This document shows positions 33,721 through 46,242 of a stretch of 64,000 nt of DNA, piece by piece; the first letter of the stretch is position 1, and every line of letters begins with the position of its first letter. The notes below the pieces were generated by a model. It was not told the DNA's origin. It was given only the letters and a program-made list of their open reading frames with translations, and did no database searches. The DNA lies in the NCBI GenBank assembly GCA_028671895.1, contig CM053794.1, positions 39,758,501 through 39,822,500 on the forward strand. The letters run 5' to 3'. Source of the stretch: Oenanthe sinensis (taxonomy: Eukaryota > Streptophyta > Magnoliopsida > Apiales > Apiaceae). The position numbers were made by a program, and so were the translations under genes.

Positions 33721-35105
33721 CACATGATTCACTTCACCTATGGGACAGAGGTTTGGTTTTATTCTAGTAATTGTGATTTATTTTGATTAAGTTATCAGTT
33801 CTGTTTCGTGGGGTTTCTATCCATGCACTTTTGTGAAACTGATTTATGCATTTCTGGCTCAAGGTTTGTTTTAGATCTATAATATGCTACATTTCAAGGT
33901 TCGATTCTTATTAAATAATACAAGAGTCCAATAAGCTTTCTCCCAGATTCATTTTTTTAAAAAAATACTTGCGAGTATAGAACCACTTAAGCAAAGATGA
34001 AAAACTGAAGAAGGAGAGCTTATTGGTCCCAAAATCTGTTTCCCTAGAATCAACCTCAGAAATATAATAGATTACATATTTAAAACCAACATTGTACCTG
34101 GAAACGTATAAATCATCTGGATGAATGCTCAAATCTATAAACAAAGAACCCATTGATTTATTAAAACAAACCAAAAGTTGTCGAACATTAAATCAAATTA
34201 CTAAAAGGAAGCCAAAGCTCTGTCCAACATTCGATGTGAATCATATGTGTATAAGTTTACAACAACACTTGAATTGAGACACTTATCTTTTAAATTTTAG
34301 CCTTGCGAAGTCAGTAAAAAAATAAGATAAGCTGATGAAGATGGAGTGGGGAGTCTAGAGGACTGGTGGAAGAGAATGTTGCGGAAGAGATATTGAACGA
34401 GTGAGCGGAGAGAGTTAAATGAATTCAGGGTTAGAACGAGTATGGGTAGAGGCATCAATGTGATGCTCGATAAAAATATAGGTAACCAAAAATGAATGTA
34501 ATACTCGGCTTTGTAATGAATGTAACCAAGAATGTATCATTACCTATAAGTAACCGAACCGCATGATTCACTCTGGGTTTTGAGATATCAAGTTCGATTC
34601 TTTGGTATGGTTATATTTTTATAAAACGTAATCATTTCAGTTTGATTAAAAAGCATATAATTTATAATTAATTAATATATATTACTAATCATATACTTCT
34701 ATATATGAAAAGAGAATTAATCTTCCCTGTGGCTATATGCATGTGCTGCTACTTCATAAGTTAAGAGTAGAACTGAAATTTGAATTTAGGGGATGGAGAG
34801 GAGGATTAACTTTAGATATGAGAATGTTCATCACTTAAGATATGAAAACACATAAACAATTTAGTAATGTGATAGACCGGCACCCGATAGTGACTGGGCC
34901 GGCCTAATTAAAACAGAAAGAGAGCATTCCAGTCCTCCTTTTCTTAAAGTCTGAAAAGCTCTGAGCTGCCGTGGAATTTTTGTCTCCGTGCTTCATTAAC
35001 TCTTGTCTTTCTTTAATTTCCGCAATTCCATATACACACACACACACACAGAGTCGGTTTAATAATAAGTATTATTACTATATCTGTTACGTTCTACGCT
35101 TTAAA
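33721..35105. other. Spacer without supported genes
   Basis: The 87-residue minus-strand frame at 33911-34174 has no recognisable content. Otherwise AT-rich spacer. Confidence 0.4.
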
Positions 35106-35663
35106 ATGTGTGCAGTTCAGAGGAAAGGCATAGATGCAAACCCTCCCTTGCAAACATTCTACACTTTTTATTCCCAGGTATAACAACATAATACTTTTGA
35201 CATTTTACAATTTTATTATTACGTAGTAACATATAGTATAGTTGAAGTTTTAAAAAGATTATATCCTTTAGTAAATATCTTGTGTTAAAAATATATATGT
35301 ATATAGAACTATAGAAGAATATATTATATATGTGATGGAATCTCTTAATTTTAGCTGTTATTCCTAATCACAACTAATAACAAGAAGTGGATGGCGTAAC
35401 TTTTGGTGAGAGACCCGAAGTATCGGTGTGTGATTATTATTTTTTTGTATTTTTCTAAGAATAATGCTAGATGTCCCAAAAAATGTCCCAAAATGATTTG
35501 TGTCAAATTTTGATTGGTTCTACCCATAATAAAAATAGTGGAACCCTTGTATGCACACAAGCACCCCAATTAAAATAAGTCACAACATCTTTTGGGAATT
35601 TTTTTGGTACCTCGTCTTTTTCTAATATGTGCGTGTGTGATGCAGCTGGATGGATTTAAGTAA
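35106..35663 (+). CDS. Possible two-exon micro-ORF (29 residues)
   Basis: ATG at 35106 opens a 24-codon stretch (MCAVQRKGIDANPPLQTFYT, continuing FYSQ). It ends at 35177 directly before a GTATAA donor-like site. A TGATGCAG acceptor-like site precedes 35646-35663, which reads LDGFK and stop in matching phase 0. A CA microsatellite lies upstream. I do not recognise the peptide, and a non-coding transcript is at least as likely. Confidence 0.15.
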
Positions 35664-36610
35664 TACTTAAAATAATTTTCTTACTACGGATCAAGGTCAC
35701 CAGGCATCTGTCAAGTTATCCAAATGAGCAATATATTATAAACTAATGTAATAATAATAATACCAAAGCGGGATCATCATGAATATGTTAAGAACTTCAA
35801 CCATCTCTGGTCTGAAATATCACTAATCTTGATTTCCTTGCGAAATGATTAAACATGAAATGGAATATCTATGAATGTTTTGATAATTTAAATCTATTAT
35901 TTATTTTTTTTGAAAATAAATAAGAGTGTCGATCAAACGCATGTGTTAGGAGTACCCTGTTTAGTCAGCTTTGCGCATGATTCTTTGATTAAGTAATGCA
36001 TTTCTTGAATCTGCAAGTTTTTTCGGAATTACAGATATCAAAGGGAACAATAATGATGTGATATATATGGACATATGGTTACTATAATTTGTTGAGCAGC
36101 TGCCTTTGTAGCTTCGATTTAACTCGGATGAGATAAGCCTCACTACTTCAGGTTTCTGTTTATCTCTAGTTTTTCCATGAACTTTGAAGCATTGCTCAAT
36201 AAATTTATATATTAAAAACTTTATATATATATATATATTAAATTTATAAATTTAATAAATAACTTTGAGCTAAATTTTGATATAGCAATTTTGTTCTCAT
36301 CATAAAAAAACATGAATAAGCTGCAAATTCTATCATTACCTCGAAACTGTGATGCCCCTCATCATTCATTATCTTGTGCTAATATTTAAGTTTATATATA
36401 GTTACATTGTATACACGTAACATGACTATTATATACACGTGTAACATCACAAACGATAATGAATGGGCTTTTAGAGTTTTAGATAGAGTGATTAGTGTGG
36501 ACTTTGGACCCATACGAACATTTTAACCCACCAAAACTTCCACTTTCCGCAGTTATTTTGGCCTACAATTACATCATACTTTACAATAACATTTTTCTCT
36601 GAATAGCAAA
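35664..36610. other. Spacer without supported genes
   Basis: AT-rich, with a small (AT)n run near 36222. Nothing else recognised. Confidence 0.45.
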
Positions 36611-37306
36611 GGGATATTAACATTCTAACTCTCAAAGTTTTGATGAAAATACACATCAACCCTCAAAGTTTGTCACTTGTACATTCTGACCCTCAAACAT
36701 TGTATTTTAATATTTTTTTTCCTATTTTACCCCTGATTCTATTGTATATGTTTATGACATTAATTCAGAACTACTTTCTTTGTTTGCACATGTAATGACA
36801 AATCATTATCTAGGAACCCAACATTATTTAGTCTACGACTTCGAAGTGGGTGCATTAATGACTTTTGTACAATGAATTTTTGAGATTTCTTCATCCACTT
36901 TCGATCACTACTAGTGGCTTTTGATTGTTAGTTGATGATGCATCTCACCCATGACTACTCTTTTTACATCAACTACATGAAATTCATCCATAAAATCAAC
37001 AAAATATACATCTCGGAGGCTTACAGAAATAATTCGATATAAGGATTAGGATGTATAAATGCTAAATTTTGAGGGTTATTACGTATATTTGGGGAAACTT
37101 TGAGGGTTATTACGTATATTTGTGAAAATTTTGAGGGCTAAAATTGACAATACAAGGGTAAAATTGGAATAAAATTATGAAAAAAATAAGAAAAATGGTC
37201 AATATGTATATGTTCCAAACTTTAAGGACGCGAAGGCATGTTTTTGTATTTTGAGGACTATTATGTTCTTTCGTATAAACTTTGAGGGTTAAAATGTTAA
37301 TAATCC
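36611..37306. mobile_element. Foldback element with CTCAAAG-type 30-bp repeats in its arms
   Basis: The left end GGGATATTAACATTCTAACT is the inverse of the right end (TTAAAATGTTAATAATCC). In the left arm CTCAAA recurs at 36631, 36662 and 36692. In the right arm the inverse TGAGGG/TAAGGA cores recur at 37070, 37101, 37132 and 37223, 37252, 37283, all about 30 bp apart. Same GGGATATT start as the MULE-type MITE at 20523. A clear 9-bp target duplication was not found. Confidence 0.6.
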
Positions 37307-37362
37307 TAGTAATTATTAGCGAGTACGTTTCACGGACTTGCAATATATTTTCAGTTCCTTAG

Positions 37363-37440
37363 AAAATATACTAAATATTAATGAAACCTATTATAAACCG
37401 GAAAATATACTAAATATTAATGAAACCTGTTCCAAACCTT
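37363..37440. repeat. Tandem duplication of about 39 bp
   Basis: GAAAATATACTAAATATTAA followed by TGAAACCT occurs twice in direct tandem, nearly identical, so recent. Confidence 0.9.
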
Positions 37441-40400
37441 ATATGTTTTGTCTCTGGGGACGGTTGGATATATAGACTCATATATTTTCTTTCTGATTAC
37501 GTTTGAATATATATAGACGTTTTTCTATGAGAACATTTGAATATATATTTTCGATCTAAAATGAGTACCCATATCTTTCGACACTAGTATGTTTCTCACC
37601 TAGGATGATTGAAATAAATATTCATATCTTTTCTCTGTTATCCTTTTGTTTTTAACTTGTTTATATATACATATGTCTTTTACTATTTTGGTAAATTATT
37701 ATGTCCAAACATAAGATTTTTGTATAATTAAGGAACAAAATAATAACAGAGATTGTTAAGATTGAATATAGCTTTCCAGAAGTTTTAATTTTAATGTTTT
37801 TGGCACCTAAAGATGTCCATAAAAACCAGGAGTAACGTTGTGAAGGAAATAAGTGAAATATAATTAGGTATAATCCAATAACGTAAGGGTTATGCAAAGT
37901 AGAGTTAGCTTTTTTACTTGAGAAGGAAAAAGATAAATCTCCCTTGAAATATATCTACTTAAAGAGCACTACTTTTTATGCTTGGTGATTCGTTTTGCAA
38001 ACGAATAACTTTTCTGCCTTTATTTTTTGTAAATCGTAATACCAACATTCTAATCTTTGTAAAGCATCCAAAAGTTGAACATAGGGATTCAAAAATAAAC
38101 TACTCCACTCAAGATAAATTAAACATGTATATAAGCATCTCCTCCTTTTAAATCTTAAGACTGCTTTTAGTTTAGAATCTCTAAAAGGCTATAATTTATC
38201 TTCAAGAGTTTAAAATAAAAGGTTATATATAGGTATTTGATTTGCAGGTTATATGATATCTAATTCTATAAAATTTAGATTAATTTAGCTAGTTCGAATT
38301 CTAAACCACCCTCTTTCTAATCTGTAGATTAGATGAACATTATCTACAAGGAGCACGTCACTGAGATGGATAGATTAGAAGTTTGTAATAAATAACTCGG
38401 TCTTTTCAAATTCTTAGTGCCTGGTCACACATATGTGGATCATCAGTAAGTTTGCATTGTAATACTATAAGATAAAATAAATTAATAGTAATGATGTACT
38501 AAATCTAAAACTGACTGCATGCATGATCTACCCACTACCAGTCTACCACCACTAGAAGATCAGTGACTTTATCTTAATGTGATAAATATATATTCATGTC
38601 ATTGGAATCTAATTTTCTCTTAAAAGGGGGTAGGAAGATACTCCATGATTAATATTTATGCTTATAAATTTTCAAGTAACGCAGAAAGTACACTCCTTTT
38701 TAAACAAAAGTTGATCACTTTTCTTCACTAGCTCCTTATGGGTAATATATATCTAAACTTTCCTTTGCGATCTTAGTTTATTCCACGAACCTTTTAGTAC
38801 CTCTGAAATTTAGCTTACCGTAGTATAGTCTCTATTATATATTATAGTTATTACATTATAATTTTTTAAGATTAACAAAAAAACGAGGAAGTAAAATATT
38901 ATTAATTTAAAAATATATTAATTTTAGGTTAATTTAGTTACCTAAGATGTTAAATTATTAAACTTTCTATAGGACAAATATACAGATAATATTAATGTTA
39001 AATAAAAAATAATTGAATTTTATACCACTAATCTAACAGTACAACTACAAGTTTCATAAAGTTTGAATAAATTCCTATATTTGATTAAAAAAATTAATTT
39101 GAAAATAACTTGAAATTCATGTGTTTGGTAGTCGAGTCGAAAAGAAGAAACTTACTTTATACTTGTCTAACCGTGCATATTTTAGGGTTTAGTTTTAAAA
39201 TTCAAGCTCCAATCGAACTCCTCATAATTTTTGGGGGAGAGAAAACTCAACCGGGGGGAGAAAACTCAACCCTTATCTGCTTCATCTCATCTATTTCCTT
39301 TTTTTTCATCTCTACCTCTCTTTTTCAACTCTCCATATCAATTAAATATTATCTTTTAATATATAGGGTGTGCAAATATAGGGAATACCGTTGGAGCAAA
39401 ATAACTTTTTGGTCCCTTATATTTTAGATAACAATTATTTTAAAATATTTTAAAAAATTAAAATAGGTTTCCCTTGGAGTTGCTCTTAGGGTCCATTGGG
39501 GTTATTTTAAAAAAAAAATACTTTTCTGTCGTCACTTACAATTTACAAATACAAATTAATTTGTAACTTAAAAGTTAGATGCATTTTTTAGTAATACATA
39601 ATAATTTATAAAAATTAGCAAAATACCAATAAAGCTCTAGAAAATTTTAACAAAATTAAAAATTCTCTTTAATTTTTTCTATACATTACTAACGCATTCC
39701 ATCCCCGTTAAAATAGGTCAAGAAGTGAATAAAACACGCTCTTTCAATTCATAGTGAGCTATTTCTGATATTTAAACTATGCTGAAAATAGTAAAATAAA
39801 CACGCGCGCCAAAACAACATAGGAAAATAACACCTCCTTGTGCATGCATAATTTAGTATACTTTTCCTCTTCCATGGTTTTTATATCGACAATCGATATG
39901 ATAAATTTGAAAACCATAACTAATTCATGAAAAAGTTGAAAACGGTAACTTGTTCAAGAGGTTATATATAACATCGTGATACGTACTGATCAGTCGTCTC
40001 TCAGAGACAAAGTAAAAGCATGCTATATATATAAACCTTTGAACATATTCTTCATTTTGATTTTCTATCTATCTAGCTAGGCAATACAATTATTGTAGAT
40101 TTCCCTTTTTCCAGCTCATATAGTGTGATCTACCGAAAAGCCAGAGCATTATATATGCTTCTCTTTAGTATGACACACAAAGTTAGGACATTCAGAATAT
40201 ACCTGCAGGATTAAATTTGATGCATAAAAATCCTAAAATCATGTGGGATTGTGTTACATATGGGTATGGTCGATTGTTGAAGCTTGTATAACATTTTAAC
40301 TTCTCTTTAATTTCAATCCATTTTGTTGGGACTTTACAAAATTACATATATATTTTCTAATCTCCCTAGCTAGCATACATACATATATACAGTATAATTT

Positions 40401-41156
40401 ACCATACACTCATATATATGTATGTACTACGTACTAATTAAGTAACAAGACAAGTAGTCAGCTGCAAGTAATTAGATTAATGGTAATTTAGAATATTCAC
40501 TCCGATATTTTGATTTTGAGATACATACACAATTACACATACTTATGATATATACACACATGCATGTAACTATATTTGTATATAATTTGTATGTATATAT
40601 TTCAAAGGTGCAGATTCATAAGTCTTAACTTTTTGGTATGACATGATTAGTGATAAATTCTGTTACATACAGCATGCTTGATTACAAGCTTTATATTGAG
40701 GCATGATTAGTGTTACGAGTCCAAAATCACATAAATAACTTATTTCTTCGTTTTCGTAGCGACTAGCGACGAGACGATAGCTTTGCATCAATTATTTTAG
40801 TTAAATATATTTGTGTTGTAGACTTCAAGGCGTGATGATGATAATTTTGCACCTGCATGTTAATTAGTTTGATAGTTGTACACTTTGCATATATTATTAC
40901 ACTTAACATACTGTATGTATATATATATATACCAGTTAATTTTCAGTCCTCTTTCGAAGAATATATAGTTCACAGTCGTAAAGACTGGGCTAACTTCAGC
41001 ATGCAGACCAAAAAACTGCTCTCGAGTCTCGAGTAGTCAAGTCGCGTAGTTCTCTTTAGTAAGAACAAAAAATATATATTATTAGGGAGGGTGAAAAATT
41101 TAAAGATAAAAATAGAAAGAAAGATATCAGTTTGAAAAGATTAAGGACGGAACATA
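37441..41156. other. Repeat-rich spacer without genes
   Basis: No gene recognised. A possible old MITE lies at about 39196-39491: CAAGCTCCAATCGAACTCCT at the left and CTTGGAGTTGCTCTTA at the right resemble Tourist-like termini. The 105-residue frame at 39110-39427 overlaps it and is not credible. Confidence 0.4.
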
Positions 41157-42053
41157 TCTATATAGTATACTATTATAGTTGAAAGATTAAAAATTCTATA
41201 TAGTATACTATTATAGTTGAAAAATTAAAAATTTTAATTGATTGGTCCGTCGTCGGCATTGGCCACGGACCTAAAAAATATACATATATTAGATATAATT
41301 TTATTATTATAATACGGGTCCTAACTATATACATATTTATATTAATTAAAATTTTACTTTTTAGACCCAATTATATATTTATAACATGAGTCCAAATTAT
41401 ATAATTTTACTTATTATAATATAGGCTCTAACTATATACATATCTATATTAACTAAAATTTTATTTTTAACACAGGTCCATATTATATCATATTTATATT
41501 AAATAGAATAAATTTATATATAAAAAGAGAACATACAATATTAACATAAATTCTTAATATTATAAAATTATATATTAAATATCAATAAAAATATAAATAA
41601 AAAATCAATTTATTTACTATATTATTATAGTCGAAAAATTAAAAATTTTGGTTGGTTGATCGGTTGTCGGTATTGGGCCACGAGCCTAAAAAATATACAG
41701 ATATAATTTTATTATTATAATATGGGTCTTAACTATATACATATCTATATTAACTAAAATTTTATTTTTTAGACCCAATTATATATTTATAACATGAGTC
41801 CAAATTATATAATTTTACTTATTATAATATGGGCTCTAACTATATACATGTTTATATTAACTAAAATTTTATTTTTAACAGGGGTCCATATTATAACATA
41901 TTTATATTAAATAGAATAAATTTATATATAAAAAGAGAACATATAATATTAACATAGATTCCTAATATTATAAAATTATAAATATCAATAAAAATATAAA
42001 TAAATAATTAATTTATTCAAATATTAGTTATTCTGTGATTCGCACGGGTTATA
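41157..42053 (+). mobile_element. Helitron-like repeat, head-to-tail partial array
   Basis: The start TCTATATAGTATACTATTAT occurs at 41157 and again at 41195. A third unit begins near 41614 without the TC. Two long units of about 415 bp follow each other. Only the second reaches the terminal hairpin-like GTGATTCGCAC (42035-42045) followed by GGGTTATA. TC start, no inverted termini and a hairpin close to the 3' end suggest a Helitron-like non-autonomous element, although a clear CTRR end is missing. Internal shorter repeats are also present. Confidence 0.45.
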
Positions 42054-43081
42054 CGTTTGTTTCAATTATTGTCAAATTATAAAAAGGGAAAGAAAAGCAG
42101 GTCAAAACGTTAATGACTCATTCAGTCATTCTTTATTCAAAAATAGGCCAGAAGGCACAAATGACAATTGCCGTCATCATCTCTTTCTTTTCTCCAACTC
42201 TAGAGGGTGTTCAAACTTTAAAAGAAGACCAACTTGTTAAAGATCATTGTTTTATATTTCATTAATTAATGATCTTAATTACCATATTTTTCTAGCTCAT
42301 CAATTTCATTCTTATAATTCATGGAGAATTTCGTAATTAATTACTAATTAACTGTATATAGTTCCACTTCCACTCACTATTTTTGGAAGATGTAATATTA
42401 ATCCCTTACCCCCAAAAAAAATAAAAATATTAATGTTAATCACTTTCGAACGATTGTCTGTTGCCATGAGGAAGCACAGTTCTTGTAGGGATCAAATAAT
42501 TTAAAAAGTATACTATATACAGTATAATGCAGTCTTTTATATATAGTAGAGAAAAATAATAAACCAAAGATTTAACTTTATGTTTTGCGCAACAAGCTAA
42601 AGGATTAAGTTTATGCAGTCTCATGTATTTATAACTTGTCGGAATATGTAAAAATAAATTAATATAGTTGATCCCGTTAACAAATTATGTCTAAACCGGC
42701 CAGCTAGTTGTATATATAGTAGTTGATGCTTTCTTGATTCATAAATGTACGTCAGTTTAAAGCAATGCTTATAAACTGAATTAGCATCGTTTTAAAAATT
42801 TAGACATGTAGAATTGAAGCAGTCGATCGGAAAAAGATAACTGAAATATATGGATATTTAAAGTTAAATGATGCATTAAAAGCTAGCTAGAGTGTAGCTA
42901 GCTAGTACTCACGTACCCGGCCCTCTCGGCGATCTGGATATATGCTAGCCATGTACGTAGGTATTTCCACTGGAAATGAAGAGAATCTTTCTAAACGAAA
43001 CTAGCTAGCCAGGAGAGAATTAGAGAAGGTCCTGATGATAACATATATATTAATCTTACGTACACTGAAACATTTGTAGTT
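42054..43081. other. Downstream region of the SMXL3-type gene
   Basis: Presumably includes the 3' UTR of the minus-strand gene ending at 43082. Otherwise AT-rich spacer. Confidence 0.45.
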
Positions 43082-46000
43082 CTACAACTCCTGGATTTTG
43101 AAAACAATAAGCCTGTCTACAGATTCAAGGAGTCCTATATCATCAATTGACATATCAGCAACACCCTCATCATCAACATCATCAGCAAATGACATGTTTA
43201 AATCCAAAGACATACAACGACTCGTTGTCTGATCTTCGGATTCAAGAACTAGTTTAATCCCTTTATCCATTCCATTTGTATTTTGCTTAATAGGAGGAGA
43301 GCATGCCCTTGACCTAGAACTGAAGCTTTCACAGCTCAAAATCACAATAGAATCTCCCAGGCTAACTTCTTCTCCACTTGAATTTCTTATCCTTCCACTC
43401 TCAATTGCCCTCTTAATGCCCATCTGAGAACAATAATCGGCTTGCTCAATGTCTTCTACGAAGAAAACTTTATGAGGATTGAGAGACACTGCTTCTGCAA
43501 ATCTCTCAATGTAAGTGCAACTTTGTTCATCTCTTGATCTCTTGTTCCTCAAATCTTCAGTTGAATCAGCCCTAGTACTAGACGAGAAGCTACTTAGAGC
43601 AATGGTTACAAAGTTGGTATGCGAGGAACCAAACACAACCCTGGCTAACTCTCTAGCAACCTTCTCTTTGGCATGTGCATCTACGCCCTGGAAAAAAAAC
43701 CAAGTCTCTTCTTTTGTCTGGTCAATACAACTCTTCTCTTTCCTTCTTAACATACCGGACCTGCATTGTAATATTGTGCCAGCTATCTCGTGAATAATGT
43801 CTTTTTGCCAAGGCACCTTTTTCTCCAATGCATTGCATATGGTGTTGAGATTCTCAGTATTGAACTCTTTGAACCTTGTCACATATTCCATTTCCATGAC
43901 GTCGCTTGAAGAAGCTGAATTTTGAGTGGAATTAGGATTAGAAAACATGCCATTCTCAGGAATGTACATTCTTCTCAAACTCGGGTCACAAGTTTTACCG
44001 TTGGATACAGAAGCCCAACATTGATGGTCCATAAACTGGGATTGTTTGGGGTCAAAAACTGGCCAAGTCGCCTTTTGAGAAGTGTTGTGCAGATTAGGGT
44101 TTTGTCGGTCATAGGAGAAGCAAGATGTAGATGAGGTAGGTGATATTGCAGTGGAATATATTAGGGTTTTCTCATTAAATGGCTGAAGGTGTTTGTGGTA
44201 TGTGCTGCAAAATATGTTCCATTTTTTGCACAACTCTTTTACTGATGAAGCAGAGTCCTGAATGAGAGAAGAGAATCATATACAAGGAAAAAGTCAGGTC
44301 TCAACTCGTATACTTTACTTTAGAAAGTGCTAGCTAGCTAGATGTAGAAAAGCTGAGATTAGCGAGATAATAACCTGATCATGACTATTAAGTCTTTTAC
44401 TTTCATCCCTGAGCCATGACGGGAGGCTAGATGATGTAGACTCTCCATGACAAGTAGTGTTTCTCGAGCTGTGGGCTTCAATTTCAAATTTTGCTGTACA
44501 ATCTGCACAGAAAGTAAGCTGCTTTTCCTCTCCACCTTCAGAAAGAGGCCATTTTGATCCATTTTCAGATAGCTTGCTTTCACATTCTTTCTGTACATCA
44601 CTGATAAAATGTGGAAAAGAAAAATAAGCGTGAGAAGAGAGGTACAATAAGGAAGCCACTGATGTGAACATGCACCAGCAAAGTAAGTTATATGATAAAG
44701 TAAAATATTACGAGATAAATCAGAGTGAAAAGTAGTTGCTTAGTGATTACATAGAACTATACTTAATTTTAATCCATAAAGTAAGATCGGAAGATGATAA
44801 AAAAGAAGAAAGAAGCACTTAATACATGATTTTTTAGAGAAATTTGAATCAAACAAGTAAGCATATATGAAGAACCAACATTTAAGTGTTTCACTTGAGC
44901 AGGATAGAATCTGATCAGGTGCTTTTGTACAAAGTAAAGAAAAAGTTGAGAACTTTGTGTACTCGAGGATTAAGCACCTGGAAATTAACAATAAAAAATC
45001 CAGAATTAATCCGAACTTAATAAAATAGACTTAAAAAAAAAATTACCTGTCGGGAATAAGGCTCAAAGCCAAAGCACCAGCCGGAACAGTAAGAGGATGA
45101 AGCCTCCAAACACTTTCTAGTGAAGGGTAACCTGTCTTACATTTCATGTATGTTTGAAATGATGCAACTCCCATAAACCAAAATTTTCCACTTTCTCCGA
45201 TTCCATAAGCCAATCTCCCAAGCTCAATAATCATATGTTCCACCGGACAATAGTAGTTTCTTCCTTGACCACCAAAATAACTTTCTCTATACTCAGTAAT
45301 CCATTTGAGATCTCCCAAGTACAAAACCAGGCCTTTGTCCACAAAGCTCTTCATACTTCTCAAGTCTTCAAGCTTCTGCTCAACCTTTCCTCTAGACAGG
45401 TTCTCAAAAGAAAATAGAGGGAGACTTACAAACTTCACTTCTCTTAAAGCCTCAGGAACATCGCCTTTGTCAACCTTGTCTTTCACCGCTCTTACAACAC
45501 CTTCTATATTCACAACATTTTCTCCGACAATCACCAGAGATTTTCTCCTTGAGTTCATCAAGCTATCTAATACACTCATGACATCTTCATCCCTGATTTG
45601 TTCTTGAGTTCCTCTCTCTTTGCCTCCCTTTCCTCCCGCAAACTCCTGAGAAAGAACTAAAAAGTTATTATTATTTCCGTTAGAGGACTTGTTACTAGCC
45701 GCCTCTGGGTTTTGGGAGCACAATTCTAAAGAGACTGTCTGTTCTACATTGGTTTTGACTAGAGTACTTGAAAATCCAGCTTCACGCATGACTCTACTTA
45801 CACTAGGATCATCTAATATAGATATTATCAGCTGTTCAAGCTCAATTTTCACAGCTAAGAGGGGTTGTTGCTGGTTTTCAATAGAGCCACGCCTTTGATG
45901 GGCTTGGGCTCGCTTGAAGGCTGCTACAAGAGCATTTGATATGGAAGGGTGGTGCGAATGAGGAGGACTTAACATGGGGCTTGACGATGATGCAGGAAGG

Positions 46001-46242
46001 CGGTTTAGGGCAACATTGAAGCAAAGCTCAAGTGCTTTGCACTGAAGAGGATGAGAGTGAGATTGAGACTGAAGGCAGGCTGTTCGGAGTAAGCCTGTGG
46101 AAGAGGATAGCATGGTGCTTGCGACATGAAGAGGCGTGACTTGAGCATGGCCGCGCCTTCTAGCAAGTGTTACCGATTGCTTTATGACACTTGCAGCCTC
46201 GGTTGTTAGTGCTTGTTGCACTGTGAACCCTCCAGCCCTCAT
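43082..46242 (-). CDS. SMXL3: SMAX1-LIKE 3 type protein (double Clp-N, D53/SMXL family), three exons
   Basis: Exons 46242-45047, 44600-44375 and 44257-43082 (introns 446 and 117 bp, GT-AG) give 865 residues in continuous phase. The N-terminus MRAGGFTVQQALTTEAASVI starts the double Clp-N domain (about 1-170, with LARRRGHAQVTPLHVASTML and AFKRAQAHQRRGSIENQQQP). Exon 2 encodes the cysteine-containing CADCTAKFEIEA stretch and PSWLRDE. Exon 3 carries the degenerate ClpB-like ATPase region (WFFFQGVDAHAKEKVARELA, DLRNKRSRDEQSC, VEDIEQADYCSQMG, SRACSPP) and an EAR repression motif LDLNMS at 825-830. The RGKT degron of D53/SMXL6-8 is absent where expected, as in SMXL3/4/5. In Arabidopsis SMXL3/4/5 act in the nucleus to promote phloem formation, independently of strigolactone/karrikin signalling. 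The short length and the end (DIGLLESVD) fit SMXL3 best. Confidence 0.93.

Noticed and set aside
33895..33915. GGTTCGATTC as a possible tRNA box B
   Set aside because: No box A at the right distance and no cloverleaf can be drawn.
44740..44991. 83-residue minus-strand frame in SMXL3 intron 1
   Set aside because: Lies between exons with good GT-AG borders, and its content does not match the family.
43515..45898. Several plus-strand reading frames inside the SMXL3 gene
   Set aside because: Antisense shadows of a well-recognised coding sequence.
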